60,378 bases of DNA from Tissierella sp. GTDB lineage: Bacteria > Bacillota > Clostridia > Tissierellales > Tissierellaceae. A program made the translations under genes and the position numbers. A model generated the notes under the pieces. That model saw nothing but the letters and a program-made list of their open reading frames with translations, had not been told where the DNA came from and made no database searches. Shown piece after piece: positions 45,130-58,139 of the stretch (position 1 is its first letter; each line of letters opens with the position of its first letter). The stretch is from the NCBI GenBank assembly GCA_012735585.1, contig JAAYGX010000118.1, positions 1 to 60,378 on the forward strand, read 5' to 3'.

Positions 45130-46509
45130 CTACTTTCCAATACAAAACTCGGAAAATATTTTATCTAATATGTCTTCACTTATGGTATCTCCGGAAATTT
45201 CACCTAGATTTTCCCAACAATCCCTTAAATCCACCTCAATGCAATCTAAAGGAACTTGTAACCTTATATCATATAAAGTATCCTCTATGTTCTTTAAAGC
45301 CTTTTCTAGCTGATTCTTGTGCCTCATATTTGTCACGACAATACTGGAATCAAATTCTATCTCACCAGAATAGAATAAATTCTTTATACTATTCTCTAAC
45401 ACATCGATACCAACTTCCTTAGTTATGGAAGTAGATATAATCTCTTTACCTTCTAATAACTTTTCCAAATGTTCTTCAGTATATTTATTAGGCAAATCTG
45501 TCTTATTTAATAAAACTAATGATTTTCTATCTTTGATCAGTTCTATTATATTATAGTCCTCCTGAGACAAATCTCTTGACACATCAAATACAGCAATTAT
45601 TAAATCAGCAAACTCTATAGACTCTCTTGCTCTATCAACACCAATTTTTTCTACTATATCTTCCGTATCTCTGATCCCTGCAGTATCTATTATCTTTAAA
45701 GGGATTCCATCTATATTCAAATATTCTTCTATTATATCTCGAGTTGTTCCAGGTATATCAGTTACAATAGCACGATTTTCCCTAAGCAGTGCATTAAGAA
45801 GTGATGATTTCCCTACATTTGGTTTACCTAAAATCACTGTATTCAAACCATCCCTAAGGATTTTACCTCTATCAGATGTTTCTAATAGTTTCCTTATATC
45901 ATGAATTACCTTATTTGCATTTTGCTCCAACTCTTCATAGGTAACCTCTTCTATATCATCTTCTGGAAAATCTATAGATACTTCAACATGAGCTACCATT
46001 GATAATATAATATCCCTGATACTACTCACCTTTTTAGATAAACTTCCCTCTAATTGATTCATAGATACTTCGAAGCTTTTATCAGTTTTTGCTTTGATTA
46101 TATCTATAACAGCCTCAGCTTGAGATAAATCTAATCTTCCATTCAAAAATGCTCTTTTTGTAAATTCACCAGGTTCTGCCAATCTTGCACCATTACTTAA
46201 TAATAGTTCCAATATTTTTTTTACAGGGATGATACCTCCATGACAATATATCTCAACCACATTTTCCCTTGTATAGGTATGCGGCTCTTTCATGGATACT
46301 ATTAGTACCTCGTCTACTATTTTTTCTTCTCTTTTATCTATGATATGACCATAGGTCATCTTTCTATTTTCTGCTTCGGCTAATGATTTATTATTCACGC
46401 CTTTAAATATATTATTAGCAATTGTTATAGCTTCTTTACCACTTAATCTAACAATGCCTATTCCAGCCTCACCAACTGCTGTTGAAATTGCAGCTATTGT
46501 ATCAAACAT
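45130..46509 (-). CDS. mnmE: tRNA modification GTPase MnmE
   Basis: 459-residue K+-activated GTPase, partner of MnmG. N-terminal THF-binding domain ([11 protein letters not shown]), helical domain, G domain with [23 protein letters not shown] and [10 protein letters not shown], and the C-terminal FCIGK whose Cys is conserved. It begins the mnmEG-rsmG operon; a terminator separates it from khpB. Confidence 0.97.
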   Translation of the reverse strand: MFDTIAAISTAVGEAGIGIVRLSGKEAITIANNIFKGVNNKSLAEAENRKMTYGHIIDKREEKIVDEVLIVSMKEPHTYTRENVVEIYCHGGIIPVKKILELLLSNGARLAEPGEFTKRAFLNGRLDLSQAEAVIDIIKAKTDKSFEVSMNQLEGSLSKKVSSIRDIILSMVAHVEVSIDFPEDDIEEVTYEELEQNANKVIHDIRKLLETSDRGKILRDGLNTVILGKPNVGKSSLLNALLRENRAIVTDIPGTTRDIIEEYLNIDGIPLKIIDTAGIRDTEDIVEKIGVDRARESIEFADLIIAVFDVSRDLSQEDYNIIELIKDRKSLVLLNKTDLPNKYTEEHLEKLLEGKEIISTSITKEVGIDVLENSIKNLFYSGEIEFDSSIVVTNMRHKNQLEKALKNIEDTLYDIRLQVPLDCIEVDLRDCWENLGEISGDTISEDILDKIFSEFCIGK

Positions 46510-46599
46510 TTTTTCACCTCAATCTTGGTTCATTACTATTCTAATGATAATCCTATTATGTGTCAAATAATTTATATTAACATAAAATATATATAAAAT

Positions 46600-46633
46600 A
46601 AAGCCCTAGATTTTGTAAAAATCATCGGGCTTT
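46600..46633 (-). terminator. Intrinsic terminator after khpB
   Basis: Long hairpin AAAGCCC...GGGCTTT with inner GATTTT/AAAATC pairs, followed by ATTTTAT on the minus strand. It ends the rpmH-to-khpB operon. Confidence 0.85.
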
Positions 46634-46637
46634 GAAA

Positions 46638-47264
46638 CTATTTTGCTTGAATAACTACCCTTCTAAATGGCTCATTTCCCTCACTATAAGTAGTTATACC
46701 ATTGTGCTTTTGTAATGTAGAATGTATTATTCTTCTTTCAAAGGGATTCATTGGTTCTAGTTTTACAGGTCTTTTAGTATATTTTGCTTTTTCAGCCATT
46801 TTTTCTGCAAGACGCACCAGAGTTTCCTCTCTTTTTAACCTGTACTCTTCAATATCTAGGGCTACCCTAATAAATTTATCACTACCTTTATTTATTGTTA
46901 AACTAAGTAAATATTGTATAGAGTCTAAAGTATTACCTCTTTTTCCAATGATGATGCCTTTATCAGCTGGATCAACATTGATAATATCAATGTTTAATAC
47001 ATCTTCTTCTTTTCTTATGTTTACATCAGCTTTTATAGTCATAGATGTAAATATCTTGTCTAAAAATTCCTTTGCAATATTAACAGAATCATTTACTACT
47101 ACTACTTTAACTTTAGCTTCTTTTGAACCAATTAATCCAAATAGGCCTTTGCTAGCTTCTTCAATTATTTCAACTTCAACATCTTCTTCAGAAACCCCTA
47201 ACTCCAATAAAGCGTCTTTTATAGCATCTTCAACAGTTCTAGATTGTTTTATAACATATCTCAT
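46638..47264 (-). CDS. khpB: RNA-binding protein KhpB (Jag/EloR)
   Basis: 208-residue protein with Jag-N (about 1-50, ASKGLFGLIGSKEAKV), KH (about 80-150, DKGIIIGKRGNTLDSIQYL) and R3H (FERRIIHSTLQKHNGI) domains. It binds RNA with KhpA and influences cell elongation and division in other firmicutes. It follows yidC by three bases in the usual order. Confidence 0.95.
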   Translation of the reverse strand: MRYVIKQSRTVEDAIKDALLELGVSEEDVEVEIIEEASKGLFGLIGSKEAKVKVVVVNDSVNIAKEFLDKIFTSMTIKADVNIRKEEDVLNIDIINVDPADKGIIIGKRGNTLDSIQYLLSLTINKGSDKFIRVALDIEEYRLKREETLVRLAEKMAEKAKYTKRPVKLEPMNPFERRIIHSTLQKHNGITTYSEGNEPFRRVVIQAK

Positions 47265-47267
47265 ATA

Positions 47268-47981
47268 TTATTTTTCCTCCTTAACTTTGCCTAAAGACCT
47301 AGTAGAAATCAATTGTTGTATAATAGTAAATATATTACCTACTAACCAGTATAATGCCAATCCACCTGCAAACCCTCTTGCAGAAATGAATATCATTATA
47401 GGCATAAAATACATCATATTTTTTTGCATTGCTTGTGCTTGAGGATCTCCATTTCCTTGGGCTTTAGCCATAATTGCACTTTGGAAATATGTCGTTAAGG
47501 CTGCTAATAGGGGTAATCCCCATATAACTGGATCTGGATTTTCTAAATTTGCAATCCAAAAGAATGATTTATTCATAGCTTCATATGCTGCCGGATCTGT
47601 AAATGCGTATTTAACTGGTTCTCTCAATACAGCAAAAAATGCAAATATTATTGGCATTTGTAGTAATAAAACTAAACATCCACCAGCAGGTTTATAGTCA
47701 TGTTCTTTATATAAATCCTGTAACTTTTTTTGTTGTGTCTGTGGGTCATTCTTATATTTAACCTGAATTTCCTTCATCAGCGGCTGTATTTCAGCCATCT
47801 TTTTAGAAGATTTTGTCTGTGATAAATTTACAGGTAAAAGTAACAATTTAAAAATTACGGTAGTTATTATTATAGCCATAGCATAGTATGAAAGGTATTC
47901 TGTTTCAACACCAGTATTACTAAGCATGTCATATACAAATTTTAACAGTGAACCTAGTATATTACCTAGAAAAGCTGTCAT
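47268..47981 (-). CDS. yidC: Membrane protein insertase YidC/Oxa1/SpoIIIJ
   Basis: 237-residue insertase with five membrane segments. The cytoplasmic loop SQTKSSKKMAEIQPLMKEIQ after TM1 and the conserved hydrophilic-groove Arg region (LPVNLSQTK) are typical. No lipoprotein signal is visible, unlike Bacillus SpoIIIJ. It sits between yidD and khpB in the standard order. Confidence 0.95.
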   Translation of the reverse strand: MTAFLGNILGSLLKFVYDMLSNTGVETEYLSYYAMAIIITTVIFKLLLLPVNLSQTKSSKKMAEIQPLMKEIQVKYKNDPQTQQKKLQDLYKEHDYKPAGGCLVLLLQMPIIFAFFAVLREPVKYAFTDPAAYEAMNKSFFWIANLENPDPVIWGLPLLAALTTYFQSAIMAKAQGNGDPQAQAMQKNMMYFMPIMIFISARGFAGGLALYWLVGNIFTIIQQLISTRSLGKVKEEK

Positions 47982-47995
47982 TAATTAACCCCCTA

Positions 47996-48211
47996 TCATT
48001 TAAGCGGATCATATCCTCCCTTGTGAAAAGGATTGCACCTTAATATTCTACTTATAGTCAAATAAGTTCCTTTTAAAAATCTATATTTACTATAGGCCTC
48101 TAAAGAATATTGGGAACAGGTTGGATAAAATCGGCAATGTCTTCCTCTTAAAATATATTTAGATATTATTTTTTGATAAAACCTAATAAATAAAATTGCC
48201 AGTTTAGTCAT
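47996..48211 (-). CDS. yidD: Membrane protein insertion efficiency factor YidD
   Basis: 71-residue protein with the diagnostic [19 protein letters not shown] and [12 protein letters not shown]. It helps YidC-dependent insertion. ATG at 48211 with AAGGTGATA is chosen; the frame is open ten codons upstream into rnpA but that has no ribosome site. Confidence 0.95.
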   Translation of the reverse strand: MTKLAILFIRFYQKIISKYILRGRHCRFYPTCSQYSLEAYSKYRFLKGTYLTISRILRCNPFHKGGYDPLK

Positions 48212-48215
48212 ATTA

Positions 48216-48557
48216 TCACCTTGTCTTAAAGACCCTTGCAATCTTCATTATATGAATCATCGATCCCTCTAATTCTTTATAAGAAATACTAGTTATATTT
48301 TTTTTAGGTATAAATATCAAATCAAATCCACTTTTAACATTATGAAAATTTAATCTATAAGCTTCTTTCATTCGTCTTCTTATTTTATTTCTTATAACTG
48401 CGTTTCCATGTTTTTTAGTTATTGTAAATCCAACCCTAGTCTCGTCTAAATTATTCTTCCTAGTATATAGTACAAAATTTCTATTCCAGTGATTCTTTCC
48501 AACACTATATACTTTCTTAAACTCCATATTCTTTTTCAATCGATACTTTTTCTCCAT
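48216..48557 (-). CDS. rnpA: Ribonuclease P protein component
   Basis: 113-residue basic RNase P protein that works with the RNA subunit to trim tRNA 5' ends. Conserved RNR-like motif [18 protein letters not shown] is present. GAGGAG precedes the ATG. It is 73 bases after rpmH with a weak hairpin between. Confidence 0.96.
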   Translation of the reverse strand: MEKKYRLKKNMEFKKVYSVGKNHWNRNFVLYTRKNNLDETRVGFTITKKHGNAVIRNKIRRRMKEAYRLNFHNVKSGFDLIFIPKKNITSISYKELEGSMIHIMKIARVFKTR

Positions 48558-48610
48558 TATAAACTCCTCGATTAAACACCATTACCAGTCTATTCTACTA
48601 TTTATAAAAA

Positions 48611-48630
48611 GAACCACCTTACAGTGGCCC
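48611..48630 (-). terminator. Weak hairpin between rpmH and rnpA
   Basis: Minus-strand GGGCCAC-TGTAAG-GTGGTTC with two G-T pairs, followed by TTTTTAT. It could be a partial terminator that gives more rpmH than rnpA transcript. Confidence 0.5.
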
Positions 48631-48765
48631 TTAAGCAGTTAATTTCTTTCTGCCTCTTAATCTTCTTCTTCTTATTATTTCTCTACCAGCTTTAGTTCTC
48701 ATTCTTTTTCTAAAACCATGCTCTCTACTTCTTTGTCTTTTTTTAGGTTGATATGTTCTTTTCAT
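48631..48765 (-). CDS. rpmH: 50S ribosomal protein L34
   Basis: 44-residue, highly basic L34: starts [20 protein letters not shown] and ends [19 protein letters not shown] lies eight bases before the ATG. It is the first gene left of the origin and heads the rpmH-rnpA-yidD-yidC-khpB operon. Confidence 0.98.
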   Translation of the reverse strand: MKRTYQPKKRQRSREHGFRKRMRTKAGREIIRRRRLRGRKKLTA

Positions 48766-48926
48766 GTTGAGTACACCTCCTTAAACTTCATATATATAAA
48801 TATAGAGTTATCAAATTTAATCACAAAAATAGACACTACTATAGATTATATTTATTTCTAGTAGGGATGTCAAGAAGTTTAAAGTAATACCCACTTTTAT
48901 ATAAATTGTTAACAATATGTTAGTAT

Positions 48927-49252
48927 TGTGGATAATTTTATTGAAAAAATGACTAAGTTTTGATATCATAAAAGGACATGTGGATATTATTTTAATAACT
49001 TAAATATATTCTGACTTATTCACATAATGTGGATAAGTTGTGTATAAGTTTTGAATTAATCATAGCAATCTCGTAAATAATTAGTAATAGCCCATTTGTT
49101 GTACACAATTTATTATACATCGATATGTGGATAATTTGTATAACAATTAATTATTATTTATTATTAACAGGTTGTTGATTTTTTTATCTACAAATTTATT
49201 ATATACTATTTATTAAATTACTACTAACTATTATTAAAAAATCTGTTGATAA
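48927..49252 (+). other. oriC: DnaA-box cluster upstream of dnaA
   Basis: The AT-rich, gene-free 538 bases between rpmH and dnaA. DnaA boxes (TTATNCACA or complement): perfect at 48927-48935, 49016-49024, 49028-49036 and 49126-49134; one-mismatch forms at 48979-48987, 49039-49047, 49184-49192 and 49244-49252. This is the first half of a bipartite origin and also the dnaA promoter region, so DnaA probably represses itself. Confidence 0.92.
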
Positions 49253-49303
49253 TTATGTTAATAGATAATAAAAAAAGATTTTTTATATCAAGGGGGGTAA
49301 AAT

Positions 49304-50638
49304 ATGTCATCAAATTTAGATAGTCTTTGGAATGATGTTCTAGATATTATCAAAGTAGAATTAACTGAAGTAAGTTACAATACTTGGTTAAAAACTATTA
49401 TCCCTATTAATATATCTGATAATACCATCAAACTAGCTGCACCCAATGATTTCACTAAAGGTATATTAGAAGGAAGATACTTAAATCTAATCAAAAATTC
49501 TATTATAGAAGTTACTAAAAAAGAGTACGCTATAGAATTCATTATTCCAGGAGAAGAACAATCTATAAATGAAGGACAAACTATAAAACAAGAAAATCAT
49601 GAGAATAATCAAAGATCACAGCTAAATCCAAAGTATTCTTTCAATACATTTGTAATTGGTAATAGTAATAGATTTGCTCATGCTGCGTCCTTAGCAGTTG
49701 CAGAAGCACCAGCCCAAGCATATAATCCACTGTTTTTATATGGTGGCGTTGGTCTAGGCAAAACTCACTTAATGCATGCTATAGGACATTATATATTAAG
49801 TCAAAATCCAGATTCAAAAGTAGTTTATGTAACAAGTGAAAAATTCACAAACGAGCTGATTAACTCAATAAGAGAGTATCGAAACGAAGAATTTAGAAAC
49901 AAATATAGAAATGTAGATGTACTTTTAGTAGACGATATACAGTTTATTGCTGGTAAAGAAGGTACACAGGAAGAGTTTTTCCATACTTTTAATGCATTAC
50001 ATGAAGCCAATAAACAAATTATTATTTCATCTGACAGGCCACCTAAGGAAATTCCTACATTAGAAGATAGGCTTAGATCCAGGTTTGAGTGGGGCCTTAT
50101 AGCTGATATCCAGGCACCTGATTTAGAGACAAGGATTGCCATACTTAGAAAAAAAGCGAATATGGAAAATTTAGAAATCCATGATGATGTTATGCAATAT
50201 ATAGCAACTAAAATCAAATCAAATATAAGAGAACTAGAGGGTGCTTTAATCAGAGTTGTAGCCTATTCCTCATTAACAAATAAGGCTGTAACTGTTGAAT
50301 TAGCTGATGAAGCCTTAAAAGATATAATTTCAAATAATAAACCTAGAGAAATTACAGTTAACCTTATCAAAGAAGAGGTTTCTAATCAATTTAATATAAA
50401 AATAGAAGATTTTAATTCTAGAAAAAGAACTAGGGCTATTGCTTATCCTCGACAAGTAGCTATGTATCTAACTAGAGAGCTAACTGATCTATCATTACCC
50501 AAAATAGGTGATGAATTCGGAGGTAGGGATCATACTACAGTAATTCATGCTTGCGACAAAATCAATAACGATATATTAGAAGACGAAGATTTTAAAGATA
50601 AGATAGAATACATTACAAATAAATTAAAAGGGGTATAG
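49304..50638 (+). CDS. dnaA: Chromosomal replication initiator DnaA
   Basis: 444-residue initiator. Domain I (1-80), short linker II, AAA+ domain III with Walker [16 protein letters not shown] and Walker [15 protein letters not shown], and domain IV with the DnaA-box signature [23 protein letters not shown] precedes the ATG. Located between two DnaA-box clusters. Confidence 0.98.
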   Translation: MSSNLDSLWNDVLDIIKVELTEVSYNTWLKTIIPINISDNTIKLAAPNDFTKGILEGRYLNLIKNSIIEVTKKEYAIEFIIPGEEQSINEGQTIKQENHENNQRSQLNPKYSFNTFVIGNSNRFAHAASLAVAEAPAQAYNPLFLYGGVGLGKTHLMHAIGHYILSQNPDSKVVYVTSEKFTNELINSIREYRNEEFRNKYRNVDVLLVDDIQFIAGKEGTQEEFFHTFNALHEANKQIIISSDRPPKEIPTLEDRLRSRFEWGLIADIQAPDLETRIAILRKKANMENLEIHDDVMQYIATKIKSNIRELEGALIRVVAYSSLTNKAVTVELADEALKDIISNNKPREITVNLIKEEVSNQFNIKIEDFNSRKRTRAIAYPRQVAMYLTRELTDLSLPKIGDEFGGRDHTTVIHACDKINNDILEDEDFKDKIEYITNKLKGV

Positions 50639-50648
50639 TGTATGTTTT

Positions 50649-50793
50649 TGTGGATACATTTTTAATTATTATAGACTTATCAACATGTTATTAAGTTTGT
50701 AAAACAAGCCATTTAATTTGGAAAATAGACTTATCCACATAATAACACCACCTACTACTATTACTACTATATTTATATATCTTTATATATATC
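50649..50793 (+). other. oriC: DnaA boxes, DnaA-trios and unwinding region
   Basis: Between dnaA and dnaN. Boxes at 50649-50657 (TGTGGATAC), 50677-50685 (TTATCAACA) and a perfect TTATCCACA at 50731-50739. Thirteen bases later six trinucleotides TAC TAC TAT TAC TAC TAT (50753-50770) match the DnaA-trio motif, then an A+T-only-like stretch to 50793. This is the layout of a basal unwinding system. Confidence 0.85.
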
Positions 50794-50810
50794 TAAAAAG
50801 GAGGAAAAAA

Positions 50811-51917
50811 ATGAAATTCAAAGTAGAGCAAAAGGATTTATCAAAACACATTAGTATAGCTCAAAAAGGTATTTCTTCTAGAACTACACTTCAAATATTA
50901 GATGGTATTTTAATTGAGGCTTTAGATAATCAATTAAAACTAACTGGAACGGATTTAGAAATGGGTATAGAAACTTACCTTAATTGTGAAGTAATTGAAA
51001 AAGGATCTATTGTTGTTAATTCTAGAATTTTTGGAGATATAATTAAAAAATTACCTGATGCACCTATATATATTGAAGTAGAGAAAAACAATATCAACAT
51101 TAAATGTGATAACTCAGAGTTTAATATAGCTGGTAATTCAGGTGAAGATTATCCAGAATTACCATTAGTTGTTGAAAATGAATCATTTTCATTGCCAATA
51201 GATATATTTAAATCTGTTATTAAACAAACTGTTTTTGCTACATCTCAAGATGAAACTAGACCTTCTCTAACTGGTGTATTGTTAGAGATACAGAATCAAT
51301 CCATATCATTTGTTGCACTTGATGGTTATAGATTAACTTTAAGAAAGATTCCTATAAAATCTGATATAGATACTAAAATAATAATATTAGGAAGATCTTT
51401 AAATGAATTGAATAGAATACTTGAAGACACAGAGGATGATTTAAAGGTAAGTTTATCCCCAGGTCAAGTTATTTTTAACTTAGGAAGTACTGTTGTCTAC
51501 TCTAGATTATTGGAAGGTCAATTCTTTAATTATAAGGATATTATTAGACATGAACATAAAACTAAAGTTATTGTAAATAAGAGAAGTTTTCAAAATAGTT
51601 TAGAAAGAGCTTCATTGTTAGCAAAGGAAGAAAAGGCTAATCTAATTAAGCTTAATTTAGATAATAATAGGGTTATTATCAGATCTAATTCAGAAATAGG
51701 TAATGTACATGAAGAAATAGAATCTGTTCAAAATGGAGACAATCTAAATATTGCCTTTAATTCTAGATATCTACTAGAAGGTATAAAGGCTATTGAATCA
51801 GAAAATATTGAATTAAACTTTATGGGTAGTTTAAATCCTTGTATAATTAATGGAGTAAATGAAGAGGATTATATTTATTTAGTACTACCAGTTCGATTGG
51901 CACAAGACGATTTTTAG
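50811..51917 (+). CDS. dnaN: DNA polymerase III beta clamp
   Basis: 368-residue sliding clamp with three clamp domains; start MKFKVEQKDLSKHISIAQKG and end YIYLVLPVRL are typical. The ATG at 50811 has AAGGAGG seven bases upstream. The frame stays open back to 50718, but that stretch is the origin unwinding region and should not be annotated as protein. Confidence 0.97.
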   Translation: MKFKVEQKDLSKHISIAQKGISSRTTLQILDGILIEALDNQLKLTGTDLEMGIETYLNCEVIEKGSIVVNSRIFGDIIKKLPDAPIYIEVEKNNINIKCDNSEFNIAGNSGEDYPELPLVVENESFSLPIDIFKSVIKQTVFATSQDETRPSLTGVLLEIQNQSISFVALDGYRLTLRKIPIKSDIDTKIIILGRSLNELNRILEDTEDDLKVSLSPGQVIFNLGSTVVYSRLLEGQFFNYKDIIRHEHKTKVIVNKRSFQNSLERASLLAKEEKANLIKLNLDNNRVIIRSNSEIGNVHEEIESVQNGDNLNIAFNSRYLLEGIKAIESENIELNFMGSLNPCIINGVNEEDYIYLVLPVRLAQDDF

Positions 51918-51927
51918 GGGATGAATT

Positions 51928-52137
51928 ATGAAAGAGATAAAGATTAACTCAGATTATATTAAATTAGATCAATTCTTAAAACTAAGTGAAATGGCACAAA
52001 CTGGAGGACATGCAAAAATCATAATTAAAGAAGGCCTTGTAAAAGTAAATGATGAAGTTTGTTTACAGAGAGGAAAGAAGTTAAGAATTGGAGATATCAT
52101 AGAAGTAGATGCCAAACATTTGTTTAAATTAATCTAA
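51928..52137 (+). CDS. rlbA: S4-domain RNA-binding protein (YaaA/RlbA)
   Basis: 69-residue S4 domain: YIKLDQFLKLSEMAQTGGHAK then VKVNDEVCLQRGKKLRIGD. It is linked to ribosome biogenesis and always sits between dnaN and recF in firmicutes. It starts 10 bases after dnaN. Confidence 0.93.
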   Translation: MKEIKINSDYIKLDQFLKLSEMAQTGGHAKIIIKEGLVKVNDEVCLQRGKKLRIGDIIEVDAKHLFKLI

Positions 52138-52187
52138 TATGATATAATTGATATATTAACAACAAGATGCCTTAAGGGGTGCGTTTT

Positions 52188-53297
52188 TTGAATGTAGAAA
52201 ATATAAGACTTATCAATATAAGGAACTATAATAATATAAACTTAAATCTAAATAAGAATATTAATATATTTATAGGAAAGAATGCCCAAGGAAAAACCAA
52301 CTTAATCGAATCTATCTATATGTGTGCTTCTGGCAAATCATTTAGGACAAACAAGGATAGAGAAATCATCAACTTTTCTAAAAGTGAAGCTTATATTGGA
52401 ACAAATATTAATTTAGGCAACTACAATAAATTTATTGAGATAAAAATGCAAAGAGATAAGCCTAAAATAATTAGAATTAACAAGACTGAATTAAAAAACT
52501 ACAGGGAGTTAAATAGCGGCTTGTATGTTGTGTTATTTTGTCCAGATGATCTAAGGATTATAAAGGACGGACCGCAGGAAAGAAGAAACTTCATAGACTC
52601 TGGGATATCACAACTTAGGCCTGTTTATAACTATAATTTAAATAGATACAAAAAAATCTTACTCCAAAGAAATAATCTACTTAAATCTAATAAGTTTAAG
52701 AAAGATGCAATGAATTTATTAGATTTATTTGATGTGCAAATAGCTAAAGTTGGTACAAGTATTGTAGTTGAAAGATATAAGTATATAAAAGCTTTAGCTA
52801 ATATCTGCAAAGATACACATTCTAAAATTACTAAGGATAAGGAGAATCTATCTCTACATTATTCTTCTAATATACCTATTTTAAATGACAAAGAAGAAAT
52901 AGAGAAAAATTATATAGACCTATTAAAAAAGAATTTAAATAGAGATTTAGAATATGGAACTACTGAAATTGGGCCCCATAGAGACGATTTGTTAATGTAT
53001 ATTAATGACAATGATGCTAAGGTGTTTGGATCCCAAGGCCAACAAAGGACAGTAGTTCTATCCATGATTTTATCTGAGGTTGAATTGATTAAAGATGAAA
53101 TCGGAACATATCCTGTCTTATTATTAGATGATGTTTTTTCGGAATTAGATGAAGAAAGAAGAGAGTATTTAGTTAAATTTTTTAAGAATATGCAAGTATT
53201 TATAACCTTAACCGATAGTGAAAACCTAAAATCAATGGAAAGCTTAGACAAAACTATCTTTAATATAGAAAATGGAAAATTAAAAATGGAGAGTTAG
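52188..53297 (+). CDS. recF: DNA repair ATPase RecF
   Basis: 369-residue SMC-like ATPase that loads RecA at gaps. Walker A IGKNAQGKTNLIESIY, signature KVFGSQGQQRTVVLS, Walker B LLLDDVFSELDEERR. The start is TTG at 52188, eight bases from AAGGGG; a GTG at 52179 overlaps that site. Confidence 0.95.
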   Translation: MNVENIRLINIRNYNNINLNLNKNINIFIGKNAQGKTNLIESIYMCASGKSFRTNKDREIINFSKSEAYIGTNINLGNYNKFIEIKMQRDKPKIIRINKTELKNYRELNSGLYVVLFCPDDLRIIKDGPQERRNFIDSGISQLRPVYNYNLNRYKKILLQRNNLLKSNKFKKDAMNLLDLFDVQIAKVGTSIVVERYKYIKALANICKDTHSKITKDKENLSLHYSSNIPILNDKEEIEKNYIDLLKKNLNRDLEYGTTEIGPHRDDLLMYINDNDAKVFGSQGQQRTVVLSMILSEVELIKDEIGTYPVLLLDDVFSELDEERREYLVKFFKNMQVFITLTDSENLKSMESLDKTIFNIENGKLKMES

Positions 53298-53299
53298 TG

Positions 53300-53575
53300 A
53301 TGATTATACACATAGGGGGAAATATAAGTTTATTAGAGAAGGATATAGTAGCCATTCTTGACATAGATACGGTTTTAGAATCAAAAGACAATAGTAAATT
53401 AATTGAAAACTTGATTAAAGACAATCGTTTGGTAAACTATACAAATGACAATGTTAAATCTTATATTATTACTTCAGAAGACAATAAAAGAATAAATGGA
53501 AATAATCAATACAAATTATACGCATCAAATATATCCTCTACTTCTTTACTAAAAAGGATATATACAAATGAATAG
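53300..53575 (+). CDS. remB: Extracellular matrix regulator RemB (DUF370 family)
   Basis: 91-residue RemB-like protein. The start IIHIGGNISLLEKDIVAILD matches the family in the recF-gyrB interval. In Bacillus the RemA/RemB pair controls biofilm matrix genes. The tail is longer than usual. Its ATG lies two bases after the recF TAG. Confidence 0.88.
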   Translation: MIIHIGGNISLLEKDIVAILDIDTVLESKDNSKLIENLIKDNRLVNYTNDNVKSYIITSEDNKRINGNNQYKLYASNISSTSLLKRIYTNE

Positions 53576-53591
53576 GAATGGAGGAAATTAA

Positions 53592-55508
<1,917 letters not shown>

Positions 55509-55518
55509 GAGGAAAATC

Positions 55519-57948
55519 ATGGATAAAGAAAATAGTCAAATAGTAGACATAAACATAGTTGATGAAATGAAAAAATCCTACCTAGATTATGCCATGAGTG
55601 TTATTGTAAGTAGAGCATTACCAGATGTTAGAGATGGATTAAAACCAGTTCATAGAAGAATTCTATATGCTATGGACGATTTAGGTATGGATGCTGATAA
55701 AACATATAGGAAATCCGCAAGGGTTGTAGGGGACGTACTAGGTAAGTACCATCCACATGGTGATAGTTCAGTTTATGATGCTATGGTAAGATTAGCTCAG
55801 GATTTTAATACTAGATATATGCTTGTTGATGGTCATGGTAACTTTGGATCTATAGATGGTGATAGTGCAGCAGCAATGCGTTATACTGAAGTAAGAATGG
55901 CTAAGTTAGCCATGGAAATGCTAAGGGATATTAAAAAAGATACCATAGATTATATGCCAAACTTCGACGAAACTTTAAAAGAACCTATAGTACTTCCAAG
56001 TAGATTCCCAAATTTACTTGTTAATGGTTCATCAGGTATCGCTGTAGGTATGGCAACAAATATACCACCACACAATCTTAAAGAAGTAATAGATGGTGCA
56101 GTTGCACTAATAGATAATCCAGATGCTAGTATTGAAGACTTAATGGAGCATATCAGTGGTCCTGATTTTCCTACAGGAGCATTTATATTAGGAAAAGATA
56201 ATATAAAAACTGCCTACAGAACAGGTAGAGGAAAGATTAAATTAAGAGCAGTAGCTGAAATAGAGGAAAATACCAAAGGTAGAGATAGGATAATAGTCAC
56301 AGAAATACCTTATCAAGTAAACAAATCAAATCTTATTCTTAAAATAGCAGAGTATGTTAGAGATAAGAAGTTAGAAGGAATTGCTGATTTAAGGGATGAA
56401 TCTGATAGAGATGGTCTTAGGATAGTTATAGAATTAAAAAGAGATGCTATACCTAAAGTAGTATTAAATAATCTATATAAAATGACTCAAATGCAGGTTA
56501 CTTTTGGTATTATTATGTTGGCTTTAGTCAATGGTGAACCAAAGGTATTAAATTTAAAAGAAATGCTAAGTCATTATATAGCACATCAAAAAGTAGTGAT
56601 CACTAGAAGGACTCAATTTGATCTTGCTAAGGCAGAAGATAGAGCTCATATTGTAGAGGGACTTAGAATTGCCTTAGATAATATAGATGAGGTTATAAAA
56701 ATAATCAGAGGATCTAAAGATGATGCCACTGCAAAGGAAAACTTGATGACTACTTTTGGTTTATCAGATAAGCAATCTCAAGCCATACTTGATATGAGGT
56801 TAAGAAGGCTTACAGGTTTAGAAAGAGATAAGCTAGATGAAGAATACAAAAATTTGATTGTTGAAATTAATAGACTAAAAGATATATTAGCTAATGAAAG
56901 ACTTCTAAATAATATAATTAAAGAAGAGTTATTAGAAATTAAAGAGAAATATGGAGACAGAAGAAGAACTAGAATAATTCCAGCTGCTGGTGACATCAAT
57001 ATAGAGGATATGATACCTGAGGAAGATGTGGTTATAACTCTTACACGTTTTGGATATATAAAGAGAATGCCAGAAGATACCTATAAGACACAAAGAAGAG
57101 GTGGAAAGGGTATAATAGGCCTTACTACAAGGGATGATGATTTTGTAGAGGATCTATTTATCACATCTACACATGATATGATATTATTCTTTACAAATAA
57201 GGGTAAGGTTTATATGATGAAAGCTTATGAAATTCCAGAAGGTGGAAGACAGGCAAAAGGTACAGCTATAGTTAATCTGCTAAACCTTGAAAAAGATGAA
57301 AATGTATCTGCCATTATACCTATAGATAGTTACAATCCAGATGAAAATCTAATATTTGTCACAAGACAAGGGATAACTAAGAAAACCGAATTATCCCAAT
57401 TGAAAAATATTAGAAAAAATGGAATAATAGCAATCACTTTAAGAGAAGATGATGAATTAATTGCTGTTAGGAGAACTGATGGCAATAAGGAAGTAATCGC
57501 TGTAACTAAAAAAGGTATGTCTATTAGATTTAGTGAAGCAGATGTACGTGCTATGGGTAGAAATGCTGCTGGTGTTAAAGCAATTACACTAAATGAAGGT
57601 GATGAAGTAGTTGCTGCTGATTTAGTAGAAGATAATAATTATCTAACAGTTATAACTGAATTTGGTTTTGGTAAGAAAACACCAATGGAAGAATATAGGA
57701 CACAAGTTAGAGGTGGAAAAGGTGTAATCACTTATAACATTAAAGAAAAGACTGGAGATATTGTTTCAGCAAAGGTGATAGATATCAATGATGAAATTAT
57801 GATGATTTCATTGGCAGGAACTATTATTAGATTAAAGGGAGAAGATATCTCAACTATGGGTAGATCTACTCAAGGGGTTACTTTAATGAAAATGAATGAT
57901 GATAAAGTAGTTGCTGTAGCTAAATATGTTGAAGAAGAAGAAGTATAA
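55519..57948 (+). CDS. gyrA: DNA gyrase subunit A
   Basis: 809-residue cleavage subunit. Catalytic Tyr is in [11 protein letters not shown]; the GyrA box TQRRGGKG is present, so this is gyrase, not topoisomerase IV. The quinolone region [11 protein letters not shown] keeps the Ser and Asp seen in sensitive enzymes. Six beta-propeller blades follow. A strong terminator lies after the stop. Confidence 0.98.
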   Translation: MDKENSQIVDINIVDEMKKSYLDYAMSVIVSRALPDVRDGLKPVHRRILYAMDDLGMDADKTYRKSARVVGDVLGKYHPHGDSSVYDAMVRLAQDFNTRYMLVDGHGNFGSIDGDSAAAMRYTEVRMAKLAMEMLRDIKKDTIDYMPNFDETLKEPIVLPSRFPNLLVNGSSGIAVGMATNIPPHNLKEVIDGAVALIDNPDASIEDLMEHISGPDFPTGAFILGKDNIKTAYRTGRGKIKLRAVAEIEENTKGRDRIIVTEIPYQVNKSNLILKIAEYVRDKKLEGIADLRDESDRDGLRIVIELKRDAIPKVVLNNLYKMTQMQVTFGIIMLALVNGEPKVLNLKEMLSHYIAHQKVVITRRTQFDLAKAEDRAHIVEGLRIALDNIDEVIKIIRGSKDDATAKENLMTTFGLSDKQSQAILDMRLRRLTGLERDKLDEEYKNLIVEINRLKDILANERLLNNIIKEELLEIKEKYGDRRRTRIIPAAGDINIEDMIPEEDVVITLTRFGYIKRMPEDTYKTQRRGGKGIIGLTTRDDDFVEDLFITSTHDMILFFTNKGKVYMMKAYEIPEGGRQAKGTAIVNLLNLEKDENVSAIIPIDSYNPDENLIFVTRQGITKKTELSQLKNIRKNGIIAITLREDDELIAVRRTDGNKEVIAVTKKGMSIRFSEADVRAMGRNAAGVKAITLNEGDEVVAADLVEDNNYLTVITEFGFGKKTPMEEYRTQVRGGKGVITYNIKEKTGDIVSAKVIDINDEIMMISLAGTIIRLKGEDISTMGRSTQGVTLMKMNDDKVVAVAKYVEEEEV

Positions 57949-57992
57949 TTTACGAAATGTTTGTCATCCTGAAGTAGAAAGGATCTTATATT

Positions 57993-58033
57993 AAAAAAGC
58001 TAGGGAGTTAATTAAAAATTCCCTAGCTTTTTT
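57993..58033 (+). terminator. Intrinsic terminator of the dnaA-gyrA cluster
   Basis: 14-bp stem AAAAAAGCTAGGGA / TCCCTAGCTTTTTT. Confidence 0.93.
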
Positions 58034-58139
58034 ATCGGAATTATTATAATTCCCTAATTTTACAGGGATTTTAACTTTACAATAAGAGTTATTTATTATA
58101 GAATTAATTATGTATACTATTAGATAAGGGGGTTTTATT

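Noticed and set aside
50718-50810. N-terminal extension of DnaN
   Set aside because: The frame is open, but the stretch is the DnaA-box, trio and A+T-rich origin region, and the real ribosome site lies just before the ATG at 50811.
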